DNA from: Gigaspora margarita
Taxonomy: Eukaryota; Glomeromycota; Glomeromycetes; Diversisporales; Gigasporaceae
Assembly: GCA_009809945.1 (NCBI GenBank)
Contig: WTPW01000434.1
Location: 170,541 to 234,540 of the forward strand
Length of the DNA: 64,000 nucleotides
Direction of reading: 5' to 3'
Below are positions 12,309 to 24,911 of this stretch, one piece after another (the first letter of the stretch is position 1; every line of letters begins with the position of its first letter). Below the pieces are notes generated by a model. That model was not told the origin of the DNA, did no database searches, and saw nothing but the letters and a program-made list of their open reading frames with translations. Made by a program: the position numbers and the translations under genes.

Positions 12309-12674
12309 ACTGGGTCAACAAGATACTATTGGTCCAGGTCTCTCTCATGATCTGAACTTAGTCAGGTTCAAAAAATCATAGTTTGACCCAGCTTACAAGG
12401 CTGGGTTTGGGTTGGGTTCAGGTCTTCAGTTTGGGTATAAGGAACACTAGTTAAGGTTAGGAATAGTATTAGTTAGTAGTTAGAATTAGGATAGTTTATA
12501 ATTAGAGTTAGAGTATAATTAGAGTTAGGGTTAATTAGTAAATAAACATGTATATGCACTGTACTTTTTTTAAAAAATAAAGATAACACTAGCAAATAAT
12601 TGAAAATTTAAAAGGCTTATTAGTTCAAGTAATTTTATATGGATATATTAAAAATTTCTTGACTTAGTAATAAT

Positions 12675-13205
12675 AACTAGATAATTATAAAAAAGGTGGC
12701 CATATCCGCCAATTTTGGAAATCGCTATTAAAATGAATCTGATCTTGAATAGCTTTTGATTGATTGATCTGTTTTGGGCAATTTTACTACCAAAATGTTC
12801 ATCTCAATAAGATGATTCTAATGAGCCCAAAATCATCAAAATCTAATTACTGGATCCCGAGATCATGCAAGATCAGTATTTTTTCTGAGGGGAGTGCACT
12901 CATGGGTTTTTATATGTTTATATATATAAAACCCATGAGTGCACCCCCTCAGAAAAAATACTGATCCTGCATGATCTCGGAATCCAGTGATTGGATTTTG
13001 ATAATTTTAGGCTTGTTAGAATCATCTCATTGAGATGAACATTTTGGTAGTAAAATTGCCCAAAACAGATCGATCAATCAAAAGCTATTCAAGGTCAGAT
13101 GCATTTTAATAGCGATTTCCAAAATTGGCAGATATGTATTATTAAACTGGATATTTTTTTGGGCTGGCCCAAAAAAAATGACAAGTTTCACCTTTTTTAT
13201 AATTA
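12675..13205. mobile_element. Large foldback MITE, near-perfect palindrome
   Basis: The arms meet near 12919 within 'gggttttta..tataaaaccc'. They match almost base for base for over 200 bp on each side, and the outermost 'ataattataaaaaaggtg' occurs inverted at 13188-13205. The right arm has an extra block of about 55 bp, including 'gggctggccc'. It contains the hairpin words 'atcattttggtagt' and 'tcattgagatga', seen in other repeats of the window. The 66-codon frame at 12764 is palindrome sequence, not a gene. Confidence 0.85.
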
Positions 13206-13674
13206 TCTGGAGTTAAGATTTGTGTTGATATTATAATTGATATGCACAAACTTAATCAAATTGGCCAAATCAGACTCTTTTAAGTCGAGTTACGAACCTT
13301 TTACATCCAATAATTTGATTGGTTGATTGTTGTTGATCATTGTGGTATTGAACACTAGTAGTGTGATTTATCAATGTTCTTTTATAAATATAGCTACTGT
13401 CAGAAATTTTTAAGAAATATCTAGCTTATACAGTACTGCAAAGCATAGCTTATCACTTGTATTAAATAAAGCATCTTCTACAATTTGTTTATATTTATAA
13501 AATTACTAAACAAAGTAAATTTGAAAAAAATTATTTACCAAAATTAAATATTAATACAACCCAAATTTTCAGAATAAGTAATTCAGTATAATACCAAATA
13601 TTAACAATTTCTTTTAAACACTAACTAACTATAACAAATTACCTCTTAATATTTAATTATTTATATTATCTATA

Positions 13675-13990
13675 CCATATGTGTCCAAAAATAAGCTACC
13701 TTTTTGGCCAAAAAATTATATAAAAAACATAGGGTAGCTTATTTTTGAAATATTGAATTTTTTGAAATAATTAAAAAACATACTAATAAAAAGTTGTCCA
13801 AATAACACCAAATTTTTACTATAGGTATATTTTGATATTATAAACAAGTTTATTTAATGCCATTTTGAGGTATACTTAGTAAAAGTTTGATTTTTATATG
13901 TAGCAACTGCTAACAAATTTTTTTAAAATTTTTAAAAAAAATTAGGGGGTACCTTATTTTAGGTAGTGGCTTATTTTCAGATATATATGG
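13675..13990. mobile_element. MITE family A, copy 1
   Basis: A TA target duplication lies at 13673-13674 and 13991-13992. TIRs are of the type CC(A/G)TATATGTCCGAAAATA, then AGCTACC. The interior has 'gtagcaactgctaac' and 'aacaagtttatttaatgcca'. It has no ORF. Five other copies are listed (33469, 35006, 36297, 47358, 48934). TIR and TSD suggest mobilisation by a Tc1/mariner-superfamily (pogo-like) transposase. Confidence 0.85.
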
Positions 13991-14108
13991 TACTTTATTT
14001 AAATTTTAATTTTTATAATATTATAAACTCATATATAATTTGCTCTTCCAACCAATAGTCATAGTAGAAAAAATTAAAATCCTTTATCAAAATTGATTGT
14101 ATTATACC

Positions 14109-14436
14109 TTAGGCTATACAAATTTAATTTTTTGGTTTGCATTATATAGAATCTGAATACTTGGGTTAGTTGCTCTGATTTTTTTTGTTTAATTTATATC
14201 TAAGGTTATACAAGGTTAATTTTTTATTTTGTACAAAAAGGAATTAAAAAATTGAAACATAGTTATATTTTTTCTATCTGTTCTATAATAGACAATTACA
14301 GGAAATCAAGGGCCTATTAGATGATATCAGATGAAAAAAGCAAAAAAAAAATAATCTAAAAAAATTTCTTTTGAAAAATTGAAATAATGGATCAGCATAT
14401 AATGCAAAACAAAAAAATCAACTTTGTATAATCTTA
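14109..14436. mobile_element. MITE family B, copy 1
   Basis: The left end TTAGGCTATACAAATTTAAT faces an inverted right end TAAGATTATACAAAGTTGAT, and about 50 bp is conserved inward. An internal near-copy of the end lies at 14202. It shares its end sequence with 49536-49764. Confidence 0.65.
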
Positions 14437-14639
14437 TACAAATGCATTGAATTTACTTTATAAACAATTACTAGTAATTATATGATTTGCAATATATTTG
14501 TTTGGGGGCATCCATAAATAACATTATGTACCCCTATATAGTAGCTCTTGACCCCTATAGACTATATAAAATACTTTTAAAAATCTGTATGTTTATATAT
14601 AAATTTTTACAAAAACTTGGATATATTATGACCTAGTAA

Positions 14640-14880
14640 TCCAATTTGGATAATTTTGGTACCATTTGATTCGTCTCTATGAGAAGAATTCAATGGAATC
14701 AAAATCATTTCATTTGTATCACTGGATCAAATATTATTCACAAAATACTATTGGTTTATAGTAATTTTATAAGAAAGTATAATAACCAATAGTATTTTAT
14801 TAATAAAACATGATCCAGTAATTCAAATCAAATGATTTTGGTACATTGATCACTGGAATTTTGATCATTACATTACCTAC
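14640..14880. repeat. Inverted repeat of about 240 bp
   Basis: The core 'aaaatactattggtt' and its complement lie at 14737-14752 and 14785-14800. Outer parts match as 'atttgatccagtgat'-like arms. The flank contains 'gataattttggtacc', related to the hairpin family at 12675 and 62330. Confidence 0.6.
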
Positions 14881-15096
14881 TAATGATCGTAGCTATATAT
14901 ACAACCTTTTTTTAATGAGAAAATTAAACTTGGTATAGTAAGTAAAGTTGTACAGAATAACAATTTGCATATACACTAAAATTTTTAGGAATTTTAGATA
15001 AAATTTTATTAAGTTGTATTTAGCATTTTTGATCAAAAATAAAAATTAAAAAATTTTATATTAGGTTGACACATTTTAAAACCCTATTATAAATGA

Positions 15097-15553
15097 TAAT
15101 TGGTATTAAAATATGTTATTCTCTATATATAACAGCATATAGGATTAAATTTTCATAGAGCAATTCAAAAAATTTCTTATAAAATTTTTGAGTTTAATTA
15201 AAATTTTTGACAAATAAAAAGTTGCAATTTTCGTACCTTAAAATTCGGTATAATTAACTGTTATAAAATTTTTATTAAAAATCTCCCAAAATAAAGTATT
15301 TAAATATTTATTATTTAATATCTATATGATTATTTTTTTTTTAATTTTTTTTTATTTTTTTTTTTATTTTTTTTTTTAAGCTATTCTAATACAAATTTTA
15401 TAATGTTCTACTATATCGAATTTTAAGGTACAAAAATTGCAACTTTTTATTTGTCAAAAATTTTAATTAACTCAAAAATTTTATAAAAATTTTTTGAATT
15501 GCTCTATGAAAATTTAATTCTATATAAAGAATGACATATTTTAAAACCAACTA
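15097..15553. mobile_element. Foldback MITE, about 455 bp
   Basis: The arms at 15109-15255 and 15400-15545 are inverted copies sharing 'aaaaagttgcaatttt.gta' and 'agagcaattcaaaaaattt'. They end in 'aaaatatgt.attct'. The loop is T-rich. It lies immediately upstream of the LINE. Confidence 0.75.
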
Positions 15554-16329
15554 TTGATTCACTAACTCTTCCTGACGATTTCTTGTACCAAAATTTTGCT
15601 AAAACAAAATCTAAGTTTTCTTCAAAACTACTTTGTTAACATACTTTTTTAATTAAATTTTATTGTTCTACACCCAAACTTACATATAACTACCAAGTTT
15701 CATAGCTCTAAAAAAAATTTTAATTAAACTAAATACTTCCTCGTCAAATTAAATACTTTTTGAGTTTACTCAAAATCTGCTAAGGAAACTGGTCTTGTTT
15801 CTTAAGACAAAGTCCTCCTGCTCACTCCCAGCTTCATTTTGACATAAAATTCATTACAAACGGCCCAATATTGACTATTTTATAGTCAAATTACCCCAAA
15901 CTTCTTTTCCTATAATACTTCTCTTTTTTTCTTTCTTTTTTCCCCTTTTTCCTTTTTTTTCTAATCAAATCCGGCCCTAAACACGTTTTAGAAACTTAAA
16001 AATTAGTGGTTCACTCAATTAATAATTCCATTTAAAAATTTCCTGTTTAACTCCTTACTAATTTTACACAAAACAAATAATTACAAATCTGTACTCTTTT
16101 TAAAGTTATACAGATCTGTACAGTGTTACCTACTATTTTTAGCAACTTCACACAAGCAACTTTTTGCTACAAGCCACACTAGCCACACTAGCCACACCTT
16201 TAGCCACACTAGTCATAAAAAAGTTATACAAATAGTATAACATTACACAAAATAAATTTTACCTTTTCATAAAGCCCTCTGTACTCTCTTTAATACTAAG
16301 TCTAACAAATTTATCAAAGGTCCTTCAAA

Positions 16330-18710
16330 ATGCCTACTTTGATAACAGAAGAACCAGATACTTGTGATCTTGACTACTATTATAATAAATACCCAAACTG
16401 TTTCGGTATTGGTACTAAAGAAACAGACCCACTTACTCTACGTATCTTACCTAAAGATGTTAATCCCCTAAACTGTGAAGCCAACAAGCAACATTATTAC
16501 TTTAAAATGCCAACCCAACCAGCCTTAACAACCTGTCTTTGCCATAAATTCCATACTAATTTTATATCTAAACACTACAGAATTACTCATCCTACTACTC
16601 CTTTTTCCTCTTCTAAGTGAACTGCAATAGATATTTCCCCAGCTACAGTTATTTTAAAACAACGCTTCAAAAAAATTACTGATCATCTTCCCAAATCTCC
16701 TATTTCCAAAAAACAACAAGAATTACAACCTACCTCACAAATCTATTCTTCTAACCTTCATACAGACCCAACCCTAGTTGCAATTATGCTTCACTCTCAA
16801 TACTATCATACATGTAATCTATGTAAAATTAAAAACATTCCTTCCTTGTGTTTTTATTCAAGAACAAGAAACTAGGCATGCACCAGACTACTCCAAAGCT
16901 GTGATCTTTAAAGGCTTTTTAATCTATCGTAAATGTGCTACCAATCTCCAATATGTCAAACTCAGACCCATTCCCTTAACTAAGGTACTTACTCAAGAAC
17001 AACGTTCTTTTTACTATTTTTGCTTCTTCTATCAACTAACTAAAACAAAAAAGATCGAGCTTCTTCAAAATCTTGCCCACAGAGGTAAATTACTTAGACA
17101 AAAGCAAAGTCAACAACCAAAAGCTAACAAAACTGCCAGAGTCACTTCCCAAGACCTTGATTGGTTTGCTAACTACCCAATTACTCAAGAAATGGAACAA
17201 ACCACCAAACTAAACACAACACTTGCCCAAAAAACTTTTTAACTTTACCAAAACTCATCTTCACAAATTTACTCCAGGCCAACCAATTCCAACTACTACA
17301 GGAAAAAAACCAACTTCTAAACCTCTTCAAAAACAAAGCTTCAATTATTTACTCAAATCTATGGCTACAAAAAAAACCAGACTTCCTAACAGAATTCCTC
17401 AAACAATCAAATCAATCACTCTCTCCTGAATTCAATATTCCCCAATATGCCTACACTTCAACTTTAAAGAACCTACTCACCAAATTTNCTGAACTTNTNT
17501 TTACTAAACNCAACTATGTTCATATTTTCAAATCCNATTACTCAATTCCTCCTTANACCATTGCTGACCGCAGCAAAGTAGCAATCAATTTTGCTCAATT
17601 ATATCTCTTCCTTCACAACAAATATAGAACAATTCACTATCAAAAATTTATAGAAAAACTTGATCTTCACCCACTTAGACTCTTTTTGAAATATGACTTT
17701 GAATATGATAATTCCAAAAAACCTCTTTTTAGCATTTACAACAATAACCGATTCACAGTCACAGTTACTTTCAATATTCCTAAATCCAGATTCACAAATA
17801 TCTTCCATATTCTATCACTTAAACCCTATATTAATAACTTTAACTCCTGGTTTGAAAACTTTTTTAAAGCTTATAAAAAACAATTTGTTGATATTAATAA
17901 ACCAAAACTCGCAAATATCTTAAATACCAAATTGCAACAACACTCGCTGAAGAATGCAAAAAATACTTACTCTCTAAATATGAAATCTCAAACCCCTCCT
18001 CTCTTCAAAATCACTCTTTTCAAACTACCAAAGAAGCCCTCTACCATATTCACACTTGCAAAGATAAAAATTGCTCAATTCTGCCCAAGGATACTAAACA
18101 CAACCTATCTAATCTATCTACTTTCTTTTTCGACAAATCCTTCAAAACATTCCCAGCACTACCCAAAAAAGAAACTTCAACAACTACTCCTATTAACCTG
18201 GATTTTACTATCTTTAATTCTAAAAACCAATACCCAGCAACCTTTAAAAAGGCCTTCCCAATACAAATACTAAACACATTGGCTACTGAAGCAGACCAAA
18301 AGTTTGCAAAAAACAGCAATCTAGAAATAAACCCCAAATGAACTATATACTACTTCTATTCCTACTTCAAAGCCTATATTGATGCAGCAGCTACAAATGA
18401 TAATATCTCAACTCTTAATCTTGAAGAAGCTCTAGAAAAAACTATTTCTCCCTTCACTAATCCTCACACACTCGCACGCATAATTCTTTATTATAATATC
18501 CAAAACTGACCTACCAAATTCTCAACCTTTCAAATCCAACAAGATTACGAACTCAAACATTATATAAAAGCAGAGAAATTTATTATTAAACACTATAAAA
18601 TTAACTTTTCATCTTCCTTAGATGACTCTCTCTTCTTCTCTCCAAATTCTTCAACCTCTAACAGTTTACTTTTTCAATAATTCCTTCTATAGAGAACATT
18701 AATACAGCTA
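16330..18710 (+). pseudogene. LINE ORF1-like protein, broken
   Basis: This is presumably the RNA-binding partner of the LINE ORF2; I do not recognise a named domain. Start is ATG 16330 (MPTLITEEPDTCDLDYYY). The coding run then moves among frames: to about 16870 in one, 16870-17240 in a second, 17217-17960 back in the first, and 17935-18660 in another. It has TGA stops at 16618, 18339 and 18508 with good coding on both sides. A Cys/His cluster CLCHKFHTNF near 16540 and HTCKDKNC near 18050 could be zinc-binding. The segment 17217-17960 has the longest uninterrupted frame. Total length would be near 780 residues. Confidence 0.55.
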
Positions 18711-18744
18711 TCGCTTCCAAAATAATGATGTTCTCCATTGATAA

Positions 18745-18895
18745 AAGGCTATTTTTGAAAGAGAATGATATAAGTAGGTGGGTAGAAAAGCCTATTTACG
18801 TGGAAGAACCAATTAATGATGGTCAGGCTCAATGTACAGAGCAGATTTTGGATTCTTGCACAGCCGTGAAAGCTAGGTATACGGTGAGCGACTCT
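18745..18895 (+). other. G-rich island inside the LINE
   Basis: Within a strand that is almost G-free, these 150 bases are G-rich (for example 'taggtgggtagaaaagcc' and 'gccgtgaaagctaggtat') and open in the frame from 18725. It lies at the ORF1/ORF2 junction. It could be an inserted foreign segment or a retained, differently constrained part of the element. Confidence 0.5.
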
Positions 18896-18959
18896 ATAGA
18901 AAAAACCCAAAAGGTCTTAGCTTCCATTTTATCAAATCCTGCTGAGACCCCTCTCCAAA

Positions 18960-21900
18960 TACTTTCTTTACAACATCTAAAAAAACTACTATCCCATCTA
19001 TTTTCATAAATACCTCATCATCCAAATCAAAACCTCTTAAAGATTTTACTTTTGAAGATTCAGACAATGACAATACATCTTCAACTACAAATACTATATT
19101 AGACAAACCTAACAATCCTCCTCTTTCCAGTCTATTCAATCTTTATGATCCTACTACATGTTATAACAAATTCTTATCCTACTACAAACTTCAACTTCTA
19201 CCTTTACCTCAAACAATTGCTGCCTTTACACAATTTATCAAATCAAACTACGCAACATTCTTTTCTAAACAATATATCAAACTTTCTGTCCAAACAAAAA
19301 ACAAATACAACTCTGAAGAAGCACACATATACTTGCTACATGAAACATCTTTTTTACCAAATCACTCTCCACTTCCCTTCAAAAACCTTATNAACTTTCT
19401 AAATANTCCTCTTAAATCCAATTNTCCAACAAATATACCATNTCTACAAACTTGTNAANNCTCTNTAAACCAACNCTCAATNNATNCTATACCAAATNCC
19501 TCTCTTACCNTAGAATATGCTTCNATTCCTATTAAAATTGCCTCTTTAAATATTAATGGTCTTATCCAACCAAACAAAAAACTCTCTATTCTAGAAGCTC
19601 TTAACAATAACTCTTTTGAAATTCTAGGCCTTTTTGAAACTCATCTTTTAATAAAAGAAAGAAAATTCTTTAATAATCAAATACCCAACTATACTAGCTT
19701 CTGGAGCTCTTACTCCTCCCCACACCAAGCAGGTGTAGGTATCTTTATTCATCATAAAATTGCAAAACATATTGCCCTTACACATAACTACAATGGCCAT
19801 GTCATTGGCCTTGATCTTCACTTCAAAAACCTGGCAATACGTCTCTTACAAATTTATGTTCCTACTCAAGAGAAGAAACAATTCCATAAAGATATCCAAG
19901 AACATATAATTTCTCTTGCTCAAAATTCCAACTACAAACTTATTATTATAGGAGACTTTAATAGTGTTTCAAACCAAAGACTAGATCATTCCCTAGCAAA
20001 AAAATCCTCAATACCTGAATCCCAATTTATCAAGTTTCTTCATAGCCATCAATGCAAAGATATTTACCATTTCTTCTTCCCTAATACTCAGAACTTCACA
20101 TTCCAATGAGCCAATATCCAGAGCAAAATAGACCAAATTTGGACTAATCTATTGATTACAAATATCGAATACACAGATATTTTCACAGATACTATACTCG
20201 AATCAGACCAAAAAATAATGATCTTAGAAATCTCAATTATAATCAACAAACCTAAAACTTATAAGCAACAAAAAAGAAAATGCCTTCTCTGAAAAAACCG
20301 CTTCAAATCAGCTATTCAAGACTATTCTACTCAAACTATACACAACCTCAAACATATTTCTCCTAAAATTCAATCAATTTCAAACCAAAATCAACTCAAT
20401 CTTACTTGGAACCAAATACGCAAAGCTTTAACTAAAGCAGCTACCAAACACATTCTCTTTAAGAAAATCAAAACAATTAAAGAAATTCAAGACACTTCCT
20501 CTCCTAAACAATCACTATTATATTATAGATACAAGCAAATCCCATTTCTCAAAAACCATTTTCAATCACCTAACTTCCCAAACCTTCTCAACAAATACCA
20601 AACCTAATATCCTGACAACTCTCTACAAACCAATCCCATAAACCTTCTCCAAATCAAAAATGAATTTCAACTTATCAAAACTGCACTAAATTATCAATAT
20701 CAACAAAACTTATATAATGAAATTAAACAAAAAATAGAAAACAGAGACAAAACCTATACAGACTTCCCAAACTTTTCTACAAAAAAATACTTGACAATAT
20801 CAATATTGACCGCCTCCTAATTAACAATACCCTCCTCACAGAGCATAGTGAAATCTTAGAGCTAATACAAAACCATTTTTCAGAATACTTTTCTGAAAAA
20901 CCTCTTCAACCAATTCTTGCTGACCTAAACCAACTCTATCAACCACATCCAGAACTTGAACCTCTCTTCAACGACTTATTCAAAACAATCACAGATCAGA
21001 AATAGTCAGAAACAATTTCTAATTTCCCAAACCAAAAAGTAGCTACAGTGCGCGATACCTAAAAACTAAAATAATTTAAACATTAATAGCTCATGATACA
21101 GAAAAGATATAAAAAAAAGAAAGCCACTATATTGTAGCCAAGTTAATTTGCTACAACTTAGCGGCTTTATTTTGAAAATAATTATTATATATTCTTGATT
21201 TATAATATTTTAAATATGCTCAATTTTTATATGATACGTTAAAAAATTAACAAAAATGGGACAAGTCACATGTTTTGGCCTTTGTTTATTGGCTAATTTG
21301 TAAAAAATTTGTTAATTAATAAAATTTTAGCCATTAAAAAAAATTTTTTAACCAATCAAAATACAAGAAATCAACAAAACATCAAAATTCATTATAAATT
21401 TTTTCAAAATGGGACAAATTATACATTTTAGTCTTTAGGTGTTGTGCACTATAGCTCTTCTGAAATATGCTACAAGCATATTAAAACATGCTAGCCCTAC
21501 TGCACAAAGTATTTTCAGATCTTTTATTAATAAATATCTCCAATTGCAAAAAATACCAACAAAATAGAAATCTTCAAGCATTTTTCTTATTCCAAAAAAA
21601 TCCAACTGGGCCTTTACACTTAACCAAGTTCGATCAATCTCTATTATTGAGCCCTTTAAAAAAGTCTTTACAAAAATCTTTACCAGCTGCCTAGACAAAA
21701 TAATTTTAACAAACAACCTTCTTTCTAATTTAAATTTCGCAGCTACTAAAAACTCTTCAACCAATTCAAATTTTACATAATACTATCGAACATTATATCT
21801 CCCATAACAAAGAAGCATGGATACTATTTCAAGACATGTCTAAAGCATTTTATAGGATCAATATCAGACACTTACAAGATGCTTGTCGAAGAATTGGTAT

Positions 21901-24900
21901 CCCTAATTCTGGTATTAATTTAATAACTGAACTGCATACCTCTCGTGAGCTAAAATAATTACAGCTTATGGACTTACATCACCAGTTCCTATTATTTCTG
22001 GTATTGAACAAGGAGAAACCTACTCTCCTCTCCTCTGGAAGATTTACTATGACCCTATTATTGCTTTTATTGCTCAAAAATATAATAATCAATTCCTAAA
22101 AATCTCCTTCCCTTCACCACTTGATACAATTTTCAATACAACTCCAACTACTATTACTATCCCTCCTTTAGTCTATATGGATAACACAGTGTGGCATTGT
22201 GAACATCCAAAAACTCTACAAAATATGCTTAATGATGTCTCTATCTTATACAAAATTAATAACATTGAAGTTAACTCTACAAAATCTGATCTATTCCATA
22301 TCCTCCCCAAAAACTCAAAAGCAACTAATCACAAACTTCTTTATAACAATCAAACAATTACTCCTCGCAAACCTGAAGATATAATTAGATACCTAGGTAT
22401 CTTCTATGATAGCAAAGGCTCAACCAAACCAACTTTAGATATGATATATAATAAAATAGAAATCTTTCTAATTCTTATTAGATACAAAAAATTGTTACCT
22501 TCGCAAATATCTTTCTTATTCAACTTTATACTTCAACCCTCTTTAGAATATCTTTTGCAAATTGTTCTTATTCATAAAAATACAAACCAAACTCTCCCAA
22601 TTACTTTTTATACAAACAAAAAAATGCTCTCACTAGCCAAGAATACTAATAATATCTCACTCACCAATCTACTTGCCTTTAATTTACCTACTTTTACTAA
22701 TTTAATCCAAAAAGTTAGTATCTTTAATATCATACGTATTTTTAATACCTCTCCACTTCTTCAGACATTGGTATCACTCGAATCAAATCCTGGCTATTAA
22801 AAACTTGGTCTCCTAAACTTACTAAAGAANCCCTNATTTTGCATNATNNAAAAACACAAAANTATACTCTCCTTTTCTATNTTGCACAACTAGCTAAAAA
22901 TAATATAACAATTTCCTTTATCCCTCCAATTATAACATTTTCACCTTCTCTTCCTGAACATACACACCTAATCTATGATATACTCCCTACAACTCCTGAT
23001 AATCTTACAATTAATAGCCTCAGAAACAACAAAATTTTATTCATCAAACGAATTACAACTGCAAATAACAACTCTTTCCTTTCTTGGGACAATATATATC
23101 TTCAAACAAACAAAACAACTAAAGGTCACCAACCTTTTTGGTTTACTCGACTTACTCAAACACTACAACTTAACTCTATCCATATTACATGGCCACATAT
23201 TAAACTACCCTCAAGAAACAGCTTCATCAATACAACTGATCTAATATCCTTTTCCAACTCACTTCCTTACCAACTATTATTCAATAATTGAGATAAAATT
23301 ATCCTGCAATTTAACAAATCTCAGCAAACTACTTTCTATAAAATTAATCAATCTAGTGAAACATCTACAGGACAATCAAACCTTTTAGAAATCACTAATC
23401 TCCTATGGAATTTCAAATCTATAAATTTTCTATATAGACAAATCAAGTTTAATAAACTTTTTTTACAAATAGACTATAAAGAAATTCTTGCTATAATTGA
23501 TATCTTTAACAACTTAGACTTGCCCTTACTTCCTCCTCCTATCAATCCCAATTTAATATTCTCTCTCATAAGATACATCTTATATATCATAGTATTAAAA
23601 CCCCTTATTACCAAAATCAACTAATTCAAATATACAACAATATCCTTAATCTAAATACAACTCACCTTAACTTTTTTACTGTTGCTTCCATCAAAAATCT
23701 TCAATCCTCAAATATCAAATCCAGTATAGGCTGGATTTGTGAAAATGATCCTTCTATCTACTTTAATGCAGCAATAAATCCTTCTCCAGACTCTTCTCGC
23801 TCTGAATTAATAGCAACTATCCCTCTTTTAATTGCTATACCAAACAACTCTGTTATTACTATATATATTGATAACTTATCTGCAATCAAAAACCTAATCA
23901 ATCCTCCATTTTTCAAACTTATTCAAAACAAAAACTGGGATATAATCTCAATTATTAACTCTATTAAATCTACAAAAAACATTTCTATTACTCCTATCAA
24001 GGTTGAATCACATTCAACTAGTTCTCTGCATAACCAAGCTGACCTGCTAGCAAAACAAGGCTCTGATAAACCTATAATAGAAATCNNCTATACATNNNTC
24101 AAACTACCTACTCACTTTTTATGGAANAATTATATANTAACACACAAAGCTTGCTCCTTTATCAAAAATATTATCAAAATTCAAAAACTAACATCTTGGT
24201 CATCTCTTAAATTTTTTAACAATTATACTTTAGATATAAACTGGAACTTAACTTTTAAAATACTTAAATCTTTAGAATACAATTCCTCTTTATACTCCTT
24301 CTATATCAAAATCCTAACAAACAACCTCCCAACAATGCAAACTTAACATCTGCTACCTAAATCTATACACAACAAATCAATGTTGTAAATGCTCTTCAAT
24401 TGAAGATACTCTTCATATACTCCTATGTTCCAAAAATACTGAAAACATCCAACAATCGCTTACTAATATAATTAATAACACACTTCAACAATCCCAATTA
24501 ATATCGATCTCAGATATTACACTTCTTAATACTCTTTCATTACTATCAACTAATTCCACTAATATACAATACAACTTCCTTATACCTACCATTCTAGGAA
24601 TATACTCCAAACCAACATATCATAATACCAAAATTCTTCTAAAAAAACAAACTGAACTCTTTCTTACTAACTTCTCAAATAATCTCTTAAATTGGTTTTA
24701 TCACATCATATGGTCTCAATGTAATATATTTCAACATCAATGGGAAATAGCCTGGAATATTACAAAAAAAACCAAACGTACTAAAATAACTCTACCATCA
24801 AGCACTACTCAAACAAATACATCAAGAACTAATATACAACCAATAAACCTACACTCTGCTATTGAAAAATGGTACTTACAAGACTACCCTCTAACAACAT

Positions 24901-24911
24901 GCTTTTTATAA
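18960..24911 (+). pseudogene. LINE ORF2: endonuclease, reverse transcriptase, RNase H; broken
   Basis: The role was target-primed reverse transcription of the LINE. An N-terminal extension (18960-19530) is open in one frame. The APE-type endonuclease follows, with LNING (about 19550), GLFETHL (about 19630), QIYVPT and IIIGDFN (about 19950). The usual final SDH motif reads SDQ (about 20200). The RT has FQDMSKAFYRI (motif A, about 21830), SGIEQGETYSPLLW (about 22000) and VYMDNTVW (motif C, about 22175), so the YxDD second Asp is Asn. RNase H (about 23700-24065) keeps SRSELIA, YIDNLSAIKN and HNQADLLAK. In-frame stops fall mostly where Trp would be expected (20107 TGA, 20288 TGA, 21567 TAG, 23289 TGA). 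Several frameshifts exist, for example near 20780 and 21950. It is certainly inactive. Confidence 0.85.
21042..21456. mobile_element. MITE inserted in the LINE reverse transcriptase
   Basis: The ends AGCTACAGTGCGCGATACCT and, inverted, AGCTATAGTGCACAACACCT are followed by 'aaa(a/g)actaaaat'. Open RT-type coding lies on both sides, but not within. An internal hairpin (21118-21168) with arms around 'aagcc.cta' and 'tgtagc' is visible. TSD not resolved. Confidence 0.75.

Larger units (their letters stand above)
10256..12445. other. Possible 2.2 kb element with inverted 'gggtcaggt'-rich ends
   Basis: The left end (10259-10380) is rich in 'ctgggtcagg' and 'caggt' words. The right end (12307-12440) holds the same sequence inverted, with 'gacccagcttacaa' opposing 'cacaagctgggtc'. 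A direct repeat 'agttaaggttag' flanks both sides, but the flanks are themselves repeats of this type, so it may be chance. The interior holds the CAAAT-rich inverted repeat, a TA MITE and a duplication listed separately. No transposase is seen. Confidence 0.4.

Noticed and set aside
12078-12350. 90-codon frame ending in poly-Asn/poly-Lys
   Set aside because: Runs through an AAT/poly-A microsatellite; no conserved features.
10120-12540. Transposon with a 12-bp target duplication 'agttaaggttag'
   Set aside because: Kept only as a low-confidence feature, since the flanks are themselves TTAG-type repeats and the match may be chance.
16330-24911. Alternative genetic code with TGA as Trp
   Set aside because: TGG is also used, TAG and TAA occur at Trp-like sites too, and catalytic residues are lost; decay explains it better.
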